DNA of 64,000 bases from Neoalteromonas flava (GTDB lineage: Bacteria; Pseudomonadota; Gammaproteobacteria; Enterobacterales; Alteromonadaceae), in contig NZ_PEAX01000001.1 of NCBI RefSeq assembly GCF_002807685.1, positions 248,001 to 312,000 of the forward strand. The letters run 5' to 3'. The notes beneath the pieces are model-generated. The model was given only the letters and a program-made list of their open reading frames with translations. It was not told where the DNA came from and made no database searches. Made by a program: the position numbers and the translations under genes. Below, piece after piece: positions 45,921 to 55,559 of this stretch. How positions within the stretch are numbered: position 1 is the first letter of the stretch; the number at the start of each line of letters is the position of its first letter.

Positions 45921-46499
45921 ATGCCATCAATACATACAACAGCGATTGTTGATGACGGCGCTCAGATTGGCGCGAAAACCGCACTTTGGCATTGGGTTCA
46001 TGTGTGTGAAAAGGCGGTAATTGGTGAAAATTGTTCTTTAGGACAAAATGTATTTGTTGCTAATAACGTGATGATTGGGAACAACGTCAAAATTCAAAAC
46101 AATGTTTCTGTGTATGAGGGCGTGACTTTACAAGACGATGTTTTCTGTGGCCCCTCAATGGTGTTTACCAATGTCTACAATCCACGTTCAGCAATCTCAC
46201 GGAAGCACGAGTACCGTAAAACGCTGGTCAAGCGCGGCGCAACATTAGGAGCCAACTGCACGGTCGTATGTGGTGTTACTATTGGGCAATATGCCTTTAT
46301 TGGTGCCGGTACGGTAGTTAATCGAGACGTTCCCGACTACGCGTTAGTCGTCGGTGTTCCGGGCAAGATTATCGGTTGGATGAGCGAGTTTGGCGAGCAA
46401 CTGAGATTTGTGGAAGAAGATGGCATTGAGCAAGCCGTTTGCCCTCATTCAGGAAGCATTTACCACCGTATTAATGAAACGGTTACCAAAATCAAATAA
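45921..46499 (+). CDS. wlbB: WlbB/WbpD-type UDP-amino-sugar N-acetyltransferase
   Basis: A 192-residue left-handed beta-helix (hexapeptide) acetyltransferase. Repeats such as [20 protein letters not shown] and [15 protein letters not shown] are visible, with [11 protein letters not shown] typical of WbpD/WlbB. It acetylates the 3-amino group to form the diacetamido uronic acid sugar. It begins directly after the wlbA stop, with no gap. Confidence 0.9.
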   Translation: MPSIHTTAIVDDGAQIGAKTALWHWVHVCEKAVIGENCSLGQNVFVANNVMIGNNVKIQNNVSVYEGVTLQDDVFCGPSMVFTNVYNPRSAISRKHEYRKTLVKRGATLGANCTVVCGVTIGQYAFIGAGTVVNRDVPDYALVVGVPGKIIGWMSEFGEQLRFVEEDGIEQAVCPHSGSIYHRINETVTKIK

Positions 46500-46505
46500 T
46501 TGAAT

Positions 46506-47618
46506 ATGCAGCTTATTGATTTACAGTCTCAATTACATCGGCTCCAACCTGCGATTAATGAGCGGATTAACACTGTGTTGTCTCATGGCCAGTTTATTCT
46601 TGGCCCTGAAGTTAGTGAATTGGAGGCAGAGCTTGCAGGGTATGTTGGCACTGAGCATTGCATCACTTGTGCAAATGGTACAGATGCATTACAGATTGCT
46701 TTGATGGCGTTAGACATCGGGCCCGGTGACATCGTGTTTACCACAGCTTTTTCCTTTTTCGCGACTGCTGAAGTGATTGCCTTGGTGGGTGCAACACCCT
46801 ATTTCGTCGATATCGATAAGCACACATTCAACCTTTGCCCCGAAAGCTTAGCTTCTGCCATAGCCGCCGCGAGGCAGGCGGGCTTAAAGCCTAAGGCGGT
46901 CATTGCCGTCGACCTATTCGGACTTCCAGCAGACTATCCTGCGATAAGCGCTATTTGCAAACAGCACAACTTAAAATTGATAGAGGATGGAGCCCAAGGG
47001 TTTGGTGGAACCATAGCTGGCCACAAAGCTTGTAGCTTTGGCGATATCGCAACCACTAGCTTTTTCCCTGCCAAGCCTCTGGGTTGTTTTGGCGACGGAG
47101 GGGCTATTTTCACAGCGAACGCTACCCTAGCCGAACGTTGCCAGTCAATTCGAGTACACGGTAAAGGTTCGCATAAATATGAGAATGTGCGTATAGGGTT
47201 AAACAGTCGCTTAGACACACTACAAGCGGCAATACTATTGGAAAAGCTTTCAATATTTGACCAAGAATGCATCTCGCGTCAGCGTAATGCCGCGTTTTTA
47301 AGTGAGCATCTAATAAGCTCAATAGTAACGCCACATATTCCACACACCTATTCAAGTGCTTGGGCACAATATTCGATATGGCACCCAGAAGTACCGCGTG
47401 AAACCTTTTTGACACACTTATCTGAAAGTAATATTCCGCACGCTATTTACTATCCTATCCCGTTAAATCAACAAACGGCACTTAGCCAAGTGCCAAGTGT
47501 GGCGACTCCTAACAGTATCGCTATGAGTCAGAGAATTTTCAGTATTCCAACCCATGCGTACTTGACTGCCGCAGAGCTTGATCTCATCGTGGAGACTCTC
47601 AATGGCTGCCTTACCTAA
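46506..47618 (+). CDS. wlbC: WlbC/WbpE-type sugar aminotransferase (DegT/DnrJ/EryC1)
   Basis: A 370-residue PLP enzyme starting MQLIDLQSQL, as WbpE does (MEFIDLKNQQ). The PLP lysine is Lys190 (TSFFPAKPLGCFGDGG) and the pyridine-contact region is IEDGAQGFGG. It aminates C3 of the oxidised uronic acid. TTG at 46500 is a possible but less likely start. It overlaps the next gene by 17 nt. With wlbA and wlbB it makes three consecutive steps of the UDP-GlcNAc3NAcA pathway. Confidence 0.9.
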   Translation: MQLIDLQSQLHRLQPAINERINTVLSHGQFILGPEVSELEAELAGYVGTEHCITCANGTDALQIALMALDIGPGDIVFTTAFSFFATAEVIALVGATPYFVDIDKHTFNLCPESLASAIAAARQAGLKPKAVIAVDLFGLPADYPAISAICKQHNLKLIEDGAQGFGGTIAGHKACSFGDIATTSFFPAKPLGCFGDGGAIFTANATLAERCQSIRVHGKGSHKYENVRIGLNSRLDTLQAAILLEKLSIFDQECISRQRNAAFLSEHLISSIVTPHIPHTYSSAWAQYSIWHPEVPRETFLTHLSESNIPHAIYYPIPLNQQTALSQVPSVATPNSIAMSQRIFSIPTHAYLTAAELDLIVETLNGCLT

Positions 47619-49089
47619 AGTTCTCGTGTATGGCGCTGGCCAATTATTTCAGGATTTTGTTGGCTTAATTAGCGCACACTTTGAAATTGTTAGCATTGTA
47701 GAAACCCACCCGAAGCAAACTGCGATTGGCGAATATTCAATTATAAGTGTTGACGATATTCATACTGTCGAATGGTCGATGGTAATCGTCGCCAGTAACT
47801 TCCTTAGCGCTATAAGTGACGAGCTACTAAAGCGCAATGTGGATCACGAAAGCATCAAAGCGTTACACGAGATTCCGGAAATAGTTGTAGCAGCCAATGC
47901 CTATGTCACGGCAGCCTCGCGTGCCATGCAACCAATATCCAGTGCAAATTCATCGGCCACCAAGATACGTTTTGTCATCAACTCTTTAGGCGCTGGAGGT
48001 GCAGAAAAGTCTCTCTTGTCATTGATCGCTCAATTATCGCAAACAAGTCACTCTGTTACCGTTTTATCCTTGTTCGACAACAACCACTATCGAGACCAGT
48101 TTCCAGATTATATTGATCTTGTATGCCTGAGTGATTTTGCCACTAATCAGAACGTAGTTAGATTGGCTCTGCGCATGGCTGATAGCAAGCTCATAAATCA
48201 ATGGTTTGGCGAACAGTCATACGACCTCGACATTGCCTATCTAGAAGGTTGGGCAACCAAAGTGGTCGCTTATAGTCAGGCACACAGAACCATTGCTTGG
48301 TGTCACACTAACCTACAAACGAATCATTGGACGCAGAATTATTGCTTCGCAGATTGTTACGCTGAGCAGGATTGTTACGCAGCTTTCAACGATATCGTGT
48401 TCGTTTCACAAGATGCCAAAGACGGCTTTAATCAACTCTTCAACAACTCAGTGAAACAACAGGTTATCGCCAACTATATTGGCGTAGACGCCGCATCGCA
48501 GCGACACCAATCGAACTCGGCAATCCCCCACTTTTTTTCTGTTGGTCGTTTGGCCAAAGTCAAAGGTTATGACCGTTTACTGAATGCATGTAAAGCATTA
48601 CACGACCACGACCTAGCCTTTCAACTAACGCTTTTCGGGGATGGGCCCGAGCGCGAGGCTCTACAGCAGCAAGCTATCAAGCTGGGTATCGACACAAAAG
48701 TAGTTTTCGCTGGTTTTGTCGAAGACCCGTTTGTTCAGGCCCGTGATTGTGACTGTTTTATATCGGCGTCATATACCGAGGGTCACCCATTGGCAGTTGC
48801 AGAAGCTCTGCTGACTGGTTTTCCTGTTATAGCGACAAACTGTGGTGGCAATAGTGAAATTTTAGATGCTGGTGAGTCCGGGCTTTTAATTGATAATTCA
48901 GAGGCAGGACTTTTTTCCGGTTTATCTCAATTTTGCAGCGACAAGGCTTTATCCAACAAGCTTACTGAGGCTAGCCGGCATGCCCAAATTCATCAGTCAA
49001 ACCAGTCTGTGTTAGCAAAAATTTTTGCACTCTTGGAGGTCTCTGGCACTGAGCCTCTGCATGAGGTGGAATTCAGTGAAGCTAACTGA
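47602..49089 (+). CDS. GT4 glycosyltransferase with N-terminal Rossmann-like module
   Basis: A 495-residue two-part protein. Residues 1-105 form a small Rossmann-like module (KVLVYGAGQLFQDFVGLI, then SMVIVASNF). After a linker a complete GT-B/GT4 enzyme follows: acceptor side FVINSLGAGGAEKSLLSL, donor side FFSVGRLAKVKGYDRLL, GDGPERE and EGHPLAVAEALLTGFPVIA. The start ATG has GGAG at 7-nt spacing inside the wlbC end; the open frame runs 8 codons further back. The same kind of module occurs in the next gene and in the LicD protein of this island. Sugar specificity unknown. Confidence 0.87.
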   Translation: MAALPKVLVYGAGQLFQDFVGLISAHFEIVSIVETHPKQTAIGEYSIISVDDIHTVEWSMVIVASNFLSAISDELLKRNVDHESIKALHEIPEIVVAANAYVTAASRAMQPISSANSSATKIRFVINSLGAGGAEKSLLSLIAQLSQTSHSVTVLSLFDNNHYRDQFPDYIDLVCLSDFATNQNVVRLALRMADSKLINQWFGEQSYDLDIAYLEGWATKVVAYSQAHRTIAWCHTNLQTNHWTQNYCFADCYAEQDCYAAFNDIVFVSQDAKDGFNQLFNNSVKQQVIANYIGVDAASQRHQSNSAIPHFFSVGRLAKVKGYDRLLNACKALHDHDLAFQLTLFGDGPEREALQQQAIKLGIDTKVVFAGFVEDPFVQARDCDCFISASYTEGHPLAVAEALLTGFPVIATNCGGNSEILDAGESGLLIDNSEAGLFSGLSQFCSDKALSNKLTEASRHAQIHQSNQSVLAKIFALLEVSGTEPLHEVEFSEAN

Positions 49090-50620
49090 TTTTAGCCATA
49101 TGGTCTTATGGGGTGCTAATAGAGCAGCTTCTTTTGCCAAAGTCATATGCGAGCTGAACAACCTGAAATGGTCTATCGTCGATAGGTCACCCAAGCAGCG
49201 TCAGCACCTATTCGGTCAACAACCCATAATGAGTGCTGATGAGCTCACTCAACTTCCAGCAAACACCTTAGTGGTTATCTGTGCCGACGCACAGCGTTTT
49301 GGGACCGCCATTGAGCAGCGTGCCGTTAGACTCGGAGCAAGTAAGTGTATTGACTACCGCACTTTTTGCGCAGTCGTTCAGGCGGACCTTGTACAGAGTG
49401 AAAACAAGCCTTTGGCGCAAACGAGTAGAACACAAAAGGTTGCCATTGTTGTGCCAAGGCTTGCTATTGGTGGCGCCGAGCAGCAAGCCATTTTAGTCGC
49501 TGAAGCTCTGCGTAACGCTGGGAAAGAGGTTGTGCTACTGGCACTATCCGCACAAGACAAAAACGCTCCTGGCTTTATCGAAAAAGCTAAACTAGCCAAT
49601 ATTCGCTATGACAACCTCAGTGCATTAAACACCCCAATTATATGTGAGGATTTAGTGGCGCAGCTTTGCACGCACAACAGTTTTTACGACCTTTCACTAT
49701 CCGGCCAGCATTACTTGGTAGAACTGTATCACTGGGTCAGCGAAGAACAGCCAAGCTCGGTGATCAGCTTCTTAGATGAAGCCAACATTATTTGTGGCGA
49801 TCTAACTTCTACCTTCATCGCCTTGCCTGCCATCCTGTGGTTTCGTTCATTGTCTCCCCCTGAGCTGGTTAGCAAGAGTGCACAAATGACTTTCTGTGTT
49901 AACTTAACCACGATGGCAAAACGCTATCAGTGCTATGCCAAATACGCACATATTCAATTAGCTGCCAATTCGCTCATGGGATTAGTTAGCTATGCGAAAT
50001 GGTTAGGTTTTGAGCCCACGCAAATACAGCACATCCCAAACATCGTCCGTCACCCCGCAGACAATCGTCCAATTAAGCCTGAAATAAACGTACCGACTAT
50101 CGTCGGCATAATGCGTCTGGAACAAGAAAAAGGCCCAGACGACTTCGTGAGAGTAATCGAGCATCTTGTGCAAATTTATGGCCCAGTAAATGCTGTTCTA
50201 GTCGGCGCAGGTAGTATGCACGAAGCACTAATTGCCATGATCAGAGCAAAGGGGCTTGAATCCTATATTAAGCTTGTTGGCGCAGTTACTGATCCAAATC
50301 CATACCTGCTTGAGAGCGATATTTTAGTCCAAACGTCGCATATTGAAGGGCTGCCGAACGCGCTGCTAGAAGGACAAAGCTGTGGTTGTATGATAGTCGC
50401 TACCGATGTGGGTAGCTCCAAAGATGCGTTGGCTGATGATTATCATAAATACATGGTAGCTCCGACAGATATCTATACCCTTGCAAACAGAGTTAGTTCA
50501 CTGCTGAAATTGTCGCGCTTTGAACATCAGAAACTGATTCAACAGGGTTATGCCTTTATTGAAAAGCATTACTCTGCGACATCTACATTAAAAAAAGTTT
50601 TACCATTGATTCGCTCGTAG
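49076..50620 (+). CDS. GT4 glycosyltransferase with N-terminal Rossmann-like module (second)
   Basis: A 514-residue paralogue in layout of the preceding gene. The N-terminal module (HMVLWGANRAASFAKVICEL, then TLVVICADAQRFG) is followed by a GT-B enzyme with VVPRLAIGGAEQQAILVA, IMRLEQEKGPDDFVRVI, and EGLPNALLEGQSCGCMIVA. The likely start is GTG 49076, because GAGGTGGA precedes it; ATG 49061 is the alternative. It overlaps the previous gene by 14 nt, so translation is coupled. Specificity unknown. Confidence 0.86.
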   Translation: MKLTDFSHMVLWGANRAASFAKVICELNNLKWSIVDRSPKQRQHLFGQQPIMSADELTQLPANTLVVICADAQRFGTAIEQRAVRLGASKCIDYRTFCAVVQADLVQSENKPLAQTSRTQKVAIVVPRLAIGGAEQQAILVAEALRNAGKEVVLLALSAQDKNAPGFIEKAKLANIRYDNLSALNTPIICEDLVAQLCTHNSFYDLSLSGQHYLVELYHWVSEEQPSSVISFLDEANIICGDLTSTFIALPAILWFRSLSPPELVSKSAQMTFCVNLTTMAKRYQCYAKYAHIQLAANSLMGLVSYAKWLGFEPTQIQHIPNIVRHPADNRPIKPEINVPTIVGIMRLEQEKGPDDFVRVIEHLVQIYGPVNAVLVGAGSMHEALIAMIRAKGLESYIKLVGAVTDPNPYLLESDILVQTSHIEGLPNALLEGQSCGCMIVATDVGSSKDALADDYHKYMVAPTDIYTLANRVSSLLKLSRFEHQKLIQQGYAFIEKHYSATSTLKKVLPLIRS

Positions 50621-50692
50621 TTACTGATTTAAGCTCAACATCGTTTGGTGGGTGCCGATACCCAAAATAGACAACTTACACAAGGTTTACAC

Positions 50693-51532
50693 ATGAATGT
50701 AATTGCAGTTTTTGGTATGAGCTACTCAGGCAGTACATTACTAAACTTTATGCTTGACTGTGTAGATGGTGTATACGGCGGCGGTGAACTTCACTGGCTG
50801 CGCACTCAACATAACGACAATTGCAATTACGTTGCGCATTGCACCAACTGTAAAGATGAATGCCCGATTTGGACACCCAACGCATGCCAAAAAGCACCGC
50901 ATGACGACTTTTACACTTTTGTGGGTAAACAAGTTAACTCATCAGTAATCGTTGATACTTCCAAGACTATAGGTTGGTTTTCACAGCGGAAAACATTTGA
51001 TACCAACGTTAATTTGCACAATTTTTTACTGACGAAACACCCAATTAGACATTTGGCATCATTCGTAGTTAATCAAAAGTTAGATTCAGAAAGCGACTCT
51101 AGTCAGACAATTGATAAAGCGATAGACGCGTATACTCAGTACTATGATGAAACACTCGAATATTTGTCTAGACGAGACTATCAGATTGTTCACTACGAAG
51201 ACTTAATCTTGCGCAACCTAGAAACGATAAATAATATTCTCGCTAGCGTGGGTTTGAGTATTGATAAAGACGTCTTAGATTGCTTTAAACAGCCGCATCA
51301 CCAAATTGCTGGAAATGGTGCTGCGATTTACATGGCAACTCAAAAATGGCCATCAAGTAGACAAAATCAACCGCCCAAAAAGCTCGCACAATACGAGTCA
51401 AAATCCGGTGTTTTTCTTGATAACAAGTACCAGCAAGTACTGGATGAAGGACAAATAGAGCGGATTTGCAGTGACCCAAGAATAGTTAAGGTAGCTACTA
51501 TTCTAAACTACGAGTTAACTGCTGTTGCATGA
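50693..51532 (+). CDS. Sulfotransferase family protein
   Basis: A 279-residue PAPS-dependent sulfotransferase-like protein. The 5'-phosphosulfate loop is GMSYSGSTLLNFML near the N-terminus, and a Cys-rich insert (HCTNCKDECPIW) follows, as in many bacterial Sulfotransfer_3 proteins. The 3'-phosphate region is around FLLTKHPIRHLASFV. The start ATG has AAGG 7 nt upstream; earlier TTG and GTG codons lack one. It is the last gene of the wlb-type operon, 72 nt after the second glycosyltransferase. It may sulfate the glycan or an intermediate. Confidence 0.82.
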   Translation: MNVIAVFGMSYSGSTLLNFMLDCVDGVYGGGELHWLRTQHNDNCNYVAHCTNCKDECPIWTPNACQKAPHDDFYTFVGKQVNSSVIVDTSKTIGWFSQRKTFDTNVNLHNFLLTKHPIRHLASFVVNQKLDSESDSSQTIDKAIDAYTQYYDETLEYLSRRDYQIVHYEDLILRNLETINNILASVGLSIDKDVLDCFKQPHHQIAGNGAAIYMATQKWPSSRQNQPPKKLAQYESKSGVFLDNKYQQVLDEGQIERICSDPRIVKVATILNYELTAVA

Positions 51533-51538
51533 GTGTGT

Positions 51539-51727
51539 TCACCTTCTCCGCAACCTTTTTATCAACGCCAATCCAACGTAAATTGCAGCCCAAATACCCG
51601 AGGTTAATCCTAAAACGCGTGCGAGCCCATCTATACCGACGATAGCGAGAAAAATAGACAACATAAATATGACAATAGCTAGGTTGAGAATTTGTATGAG
51701 CGCTCTATTACTGAATGATAAAAACAA
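51539..51727 (-). CDS. Possible small two-helix membrane protein
   Basis: An open frame of 62 residues with two hydrophobic segments (about 9-31 and 36-55) and a basic end, RLRRR, which looks like an inner-membrane peptide. It starts with TTG immediately after a stop codon and has no clear ribosome binding site, so it may be spurious. It lies in the convergent gap between the sulfotransferase and the - strand operon. Function not recognised. Confidence 0.3.
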   Translation of the reverse strand: MFLSFSNRALIQILNLAIVIFMLSIFLAIVGIDGLARVLGLTSGIWAAIYVGLALIKRLRRR

Positions 51728-51864
51728 TCACTCATTCAAGAGTTTGGTTTATTCAGTCCATTCGCTTGGTGGCATTATTAATAATGACCAGATCATCCCA
51801 CTCTCCTAGCTCTTAGTGCTATTAGACTAGATCTGCCGAGTGATTTACATCGTTCTTTTACGCA
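51728..51864. other. Rest of convergent gap, no clear element
   Basis: This part of the 332-bp convergent gap holds a 14-bp AT palindrome (CATTATTAATAATG, 51773-51786) but no T-tailed hairpin, no RNA gene and no recognisable promoter. I see nothing with an assignable role. Confidence 0.5.
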
Positions 51865-53142
51865 TCAGCCTCCCCTCGATTTTTTAACTTGCTTTAATAC
51901 AAGCTCAATAGGCTGCTCAACCACATGTTGTTGAAACCACTCAAATGCTTCACGACCTGTACGTCGAACTTTTTCTGGCTCGTTACTGAAAGCCTCCAAC
52001 CCCGCTACGACGTCTTCGCAGCTATCGACACTTAAAATCGGGTATAAACTGTCAAAGCGATCCGCATAAGCCGCATCGTCGCGAATTTGCATGATAGGTA
52101 AGCTGCAACTCATAAACTCGTACAATACACCGCCAGAGACCCATGAGTTTCCAAAGTCAACTGCACCAATATCCGCATAAGGGATTAGCCTGAAGATGTC
52201 TTTGCGATTTAACTGAGGAAACCAGTACACATGTTCCTGAATACCCAGTTCATTGATCAATTTCTTTGATGCCTGTACATCAACTCCGTACTCCAAAGTC
52301 ACTAACGCTACTCGTTTTGCACCTTGAGAATGTGAATACTCAGCAATTCCCCGCAACAAAATATCGTTGCGTTTATTACTCTGGGGATTAGGCGAATTTT
52401 GCCAAGAATGACGCGCGTGATGAAACACCACAATATCGTAATTTTGCCTTATCTTGGCGACTTCTTCCTCATAAGGCAGTTTGACATTGTCGGTCGCTGA
52501 CTCTCTATAAACACAGGGAATTGGAGACTGGCTGAGCTTGGCTGGTTCGATGAGCTGACTAGCGAATTTTTTGAAGGTATCTCCAGACGCCATACTCAAT
52601 GTGTGCTTGGCACTTCGTATGCCAATGCGTTGATACTTTGCCAAGGCGTATGCTCGATAGTCTTTGGCGGTGTTATCTAGCCCTAGCTTTCGTAGCACAT
52701 GTAATGCTTTATCTCGATGAGTTATGCGCCTATAGATACGATCTAAACCAAATGCCAGAGCGAGAAAACAGCGCTTAAGTCCGGTACTTGAGTCAAACGG
52801 AACCTGATACAAGTCCGAACCGTAGGGCAAGAACAAATCTAAGGTTAAGCCTGACCGCGCTAAAAAAAAAGGAGCAAAGCCACAACCTATCAGCACGTCA
52901 CAATCACTTACCGATTCACGGATGCATTCGATATTATCGACATCGTTATTGAAGTAACCTTTATCTATCCAATCTAACGTGTGAGTGTATGCTTTGTAGT
53001 CTTGGCTATAACTGTCTGATGAAGGATGGAAATGGCTATGCTCACCAAGTAAATACAAATGGGCGTCTACGCCACGATCACGCAGATAACGCGCTATTGC
53101 GAAGAAGTTATTATTCATGTTGCAGATGAGCGCGACTTTCAC
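51865..53142 (-). CDS. Glycosyltransferase-like GT-B protein
   Basis: A 425-residue protein beginning MKVALICNMNNNFFAIARYL, as GT-B enzymes do, and with donor-side features VYWFPQLNRKDIFRLIPYADIG and SGGVLYEFMSCSLPIMQI. The middle is divergent, so the exact GT family is uncertain. It is the last gene of the long - strand glycan operon, 25 nt after the methyltransferase. It would add one sugar to the glycan built by the operon. Confidence 0.75.
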   Translation of the reverse strand: MKVALICNMNNNFFAIARYLRDRGVDAHLYLLGEHSHFHPSSDSYSQDYKAYTHTLDWIDKGYFNNDVDNIECIRESVSDCDVLIGCGFAPFFLARSGLTLDLFLPYGSDLYQVPFDSSTGLKRCFLALAFGLDRIYRRITHRDKALHVLRKLGLDNTAKDYRAYALAKYQRIGIRSAKHTLSMASGDTFKKFASQLIEPAKLSQSPIPCVYRESATDNVKLPYEEEVAKIRQNYDIVVFHHARHSWQNSPNPQSNKRNDILLRGIAEYSHSQGAKRVALVTLEYGVDVQASKKLINELGIQEHVYWFPQLNRKDIFRLIPYADIGAVDFGNSWVSGGVLYEFMSCSLPIMQIRDDAAYADRFDSLYPILSVDSCEDVVAGLEAFSNEPEKVRRTGREAFEWFQQHVVEQPIELVLKQVKKSRGG

Positions 53143-53167
53143 AAATAACCTTTACAACAACGTGTTG

Positions 53168-53917
53168 TTACTTAACTAACGTAAGTTCATAGATGAACTC
53201 TTCACCCATGTACTCTGTGCGGTCGTAAAAACTTGCCCGTCCATTAATCTCTCCCTCAGATGCATATTGGTCAAGACGCAACCCTGACGCCTGTGCTTCT
53301 TTTATCATCGTTTCGGAGGGAATGACGACTTGTCCCGGAGAGCGCTTCTGTTGGTTACCATCAAAATAGTCTAATGAGCGACCTATGGCATCAATCGCCA
53401 ACTGACGAGGATCGTAGTGTGCAGACTTGTTGCGCTCATCGAACAATAAATGCAGGTACCAACCCAATCCGTTGGCTGTGACATACAGCTTGCCACCCGT
53501 TTTTAATACTCGGCTGAATTCGCGCAGAGATTGGCGAAAGTCAGTGATAAAAATTACGCCATAACAAAATATCGCATCGAAAGATTGATCCTCATAAGGT
53601 AGGTTTTCAATACTGCCTTGGCGCACGTTGGCATTATTAACCTGCAACTGAGCGAATATGGTGTTGACCGAATCCACCCGCACCTGGCTATATTCTAGAC
53701 CATCAACCAGCGCATTCATTTGACTTAAACAGTATAACCACTGTCCCATGCCACATCCTGCGTCCAGTACTCTTGATTTGTTGCTAAAACCAATGTTATT
53801 TAGACGCTCGTGGTATTTGGTTAATTCACCGTCATTCCATACACGTGAAAAAAATTCTGCATCGTTGCCCTTAAGGCTGGCATTAATCTTGGTTATTAAA
53901 TGCTTATCAATTTGCAT
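53168..53917 (-). CDS. Class I SAM-dependent methyltransferase
   Basis: A 249-residue methyltransferase. Motif I is VLDAGCGMGQWLY (about 49-61), followed by VDGLEYSQVRV, the acidic motif DAIFCYGVIF and post motif LKTGGKLYVTAN. The start ATG lies 11 nt inside the deacetylase gene, with GAGGAAAA upstream; the longer open frame lies within that gene. A role in methylating a sugar of the glycan is inferred from context. Confidence 0.87.
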   Translation of the reverse strand: MQIDKHLITKINASLKGNDAEFFSRVWNDGELTKYHERLNNIGFSNKSRVLDAGCGMGQWLYCLSQMNALVDGLEYSQVRVDSVNTIFAQLQVNNANVRQGSIENLPYEDQSFDAIFCYGVIFITDFRQSLREFSRVLKTGGKLYVTANGLGWYLHLLFDERNKSAHYDPRQLAIDAIGRSLDYFDGNQQKRSPGQVVIPSETMIKEAQASGLRLDQYASEGEINGRASFYDRTEYMGEEFIYELTLVK

Positions 53918-54650
53918 GATTTCTATTTTCCTCAAGTGCATCCACCAGCTGTTCAAAGCGTTGCTTTGTGCCAAAGCCATCATTCACTAGCGGCGCATAT
54001 GCATTGGCATTTCTAGCGGCACTTTTAGATGCAGAATAACGCTCTATTGAATCACTATTTAAATACAAGTGAATCGGGTGAAAGTTGAAAATTTTAAGTC
54101 CATCTCGCTGCAGCAATTTGCTCGCAGACACCGCTTTTGGGTCACTAAATGCAGCATAATCGCCCCAAAAGTACGGCGCTCGCTTTAAGCCTGAGTAGTC
54201 TTGTAACAGTGTTAAACTGGCTGAGTTACTGCTGGCGGGCACAAACAGGCTTGAATCAATTTGAATTCCCTTTTCAAGTGCATGGGCAAAAATTGCCGGG
54301 CCTTGCACCAACGAATGACTACGCATGCTTACTGCATTAGGAACAAGGTGCATGTAGTGATCAATCACCTGCTTGTAATCGGTCAACCCTAGCGGATCTC
54401 TTTGACCTGTTAGCAAGAAATTAAAATTGGGGTGAATACCAAGTTCGAACTTTGGATTTTGCGCCAGTGTCTCAAGTAGCGGTGTATTATGAGTAATAAA
54501 CCACGTTGCATATACATTGGCTTTTGCAACCATTTCAATGACGCTTTCAAGTACAAAGTCCGGGGCCCAGTCGATATCCAAAGTGATATATGCGAATGAT
54601 TGACCTACAGGATCGGTGAGTAAGTTATTCAGTTTTGCCGTTTTAATCAT
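53907..54650 (-). CDS. Polysaccharide deacetylase-like protein
   Basis: A 247-residue protein of the NodB/polysaccharide deacetylase fold. It has the metal-site motif TLDIDWAPD near the N-terminus, LGIHPNFN (metal His), SMRSHSL and FNFHPIHLYL (His near the end). It resembles deacetylase-like proteins of O-antigen loci such as WbmS. The start overlaps the sulfotransferase stop by 8 nt. It may N-deacetylate a sugar so that the GNAT or another acyltransferase can re-acylate it, which is inference. Confidence 0.75.
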   Translation of the reverse strand: MIKTAKLNNLLTDPVGQSFAYITLDIDWAPDFVLESVIEMVAKANVYATWFITHNTPLLETLAQNPKFELGIHPNFNFLLTGQRDPLGLTDYKQVIDHYMHLVPNAVSMRSHSLVQGPAIFAHALEKGIQIDSSLFVPASSNSASLTLLQDYSGLKRAPYFWGDYAAFSDPKAVSASKLLQRDGLKIFNFHPIHLYLNSDSIERYSASKSAARNANAYAPLVNDGFGTKQRFEQLVDALEENRNHAN

Positions 54651-55548
54651 TGGCCTTACGCGCCTCAATTGAGAACCTAAACAACTCTTTATAGCGCGCA
54701 GTGATGGCACTTAAGATTGTATCGGGATTACTGACAAGGGCATCAAACTCTATTTTCATTACCGCATCGGGCTGCTCAGCATGAGCACTTGCCAATGCGC
54801 TATACATACGCTCAAACTGCCAATCAACTTGTTTCTCGGGGGAGTATTGCAACGTAGATTCGAAACCGCGCGGCCGGATACTCCACCAATTATTAACACT
54901 GCCCAACCGCTCCTCTCTGGCTGTTAGTATTGAGCGACAATTATCCTCTTTAGCTCTATCAATCCATAACACCAGCGCATTAAGGTTTTGCAATAGCGCA
55001 GGTAGTAAAAACACCGCTATGGAACACTTCAAGACCATCGGTACTTGAAACACGCGACTCATACTATCGAGCTCTTTTTTGAGATTACACCAGTCAATTT
55101 CAGCCAATTCACTGCTTGACGCTGGCTCGTGATAGGTGTCACTAAAACTTAAATGGCGGGACCAAAAATAGCCAAACTCATGTGGCTCCTCAACTAACTT
55201 AGTCGTACCGAAGTCACTGGAAAAGCACTGCAAAGACGCGATTCTATTACCCAGCATTTTTCGTTGCAATGCAGCTCCGAGTGCAGGTTTTTGATGGAAT
55301 GCGGCAAGTAAATTAGACGTATAGCCAAGATTTAGTTTGACTGACAGCAACTGATTTAAAAAAGTGCTACCACTGCGTGGCGGTGAAACGATAATGATCG
55401 GTGGATAACTATCACCCTCAGGTATAGCTATATCATCACCGGTATTAAGCGCATCTATTGCACGCTCAAAAGACGGGTCTTTTTGATACTTTGCCACTCG
55501 CATTTCCGAATCAAACGAAGAGAAATGCTTAAAGTCACCTAAGCGCAT
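54643..55548 (-). CDS. Sulfotransferase family protein (second)
   Basis: A 301-residue PAPS-type sulfotransferase. The 5'-phosphosulfate loop is VSPPRSGSTFLNQLL (about 54-68), the 3'-phosphate region LVLWIDRAKEDNCRSILTAREE, and a trailing segment KIEFDALVSNPDTIL is typical. It lies 11 nt after the GNAT gene and overlaps the deacetylase. Only weakly similar to the sulfotransferase of the + strand operon, so it probably acts on a different position. Confidence 0.85.
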   Translation of the reverse strand: MRLGDFKHFSSFDSEMRVAKYQKDPSFERAIDALNTGDDIAIPEGDSYPPIIIVSPPRSGSTFLNQLLSVKLNLGYTSNLLAAFHQKPALGAALQRKMLGNRIASLQCFSSDFGTTKLVEEPHEFGYFWSRHLSFSDTYHEPASSSELAEIDWCNLKKELDSMSRVFQVPMVLKCSIAVFLLPALLQNLNALVLWIDRAKEDNCRSILTAREERLGSVNNWWSIRPRGFESTLQYSPEKQVDWQFERMYSALASAHAEQPDAVMKIEFDALVSNPDTILSAITARYKELFRFSIEARKAND

Positions 55549-55559
55549 AAGGTACTTCG

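Noticed and set aside
51773-51786. 14-bp palindrome CATTATTAATAATG in the convergent gap
   Set aside because: AT-only core without T-tail or neighbouring operon logic; could be chance.
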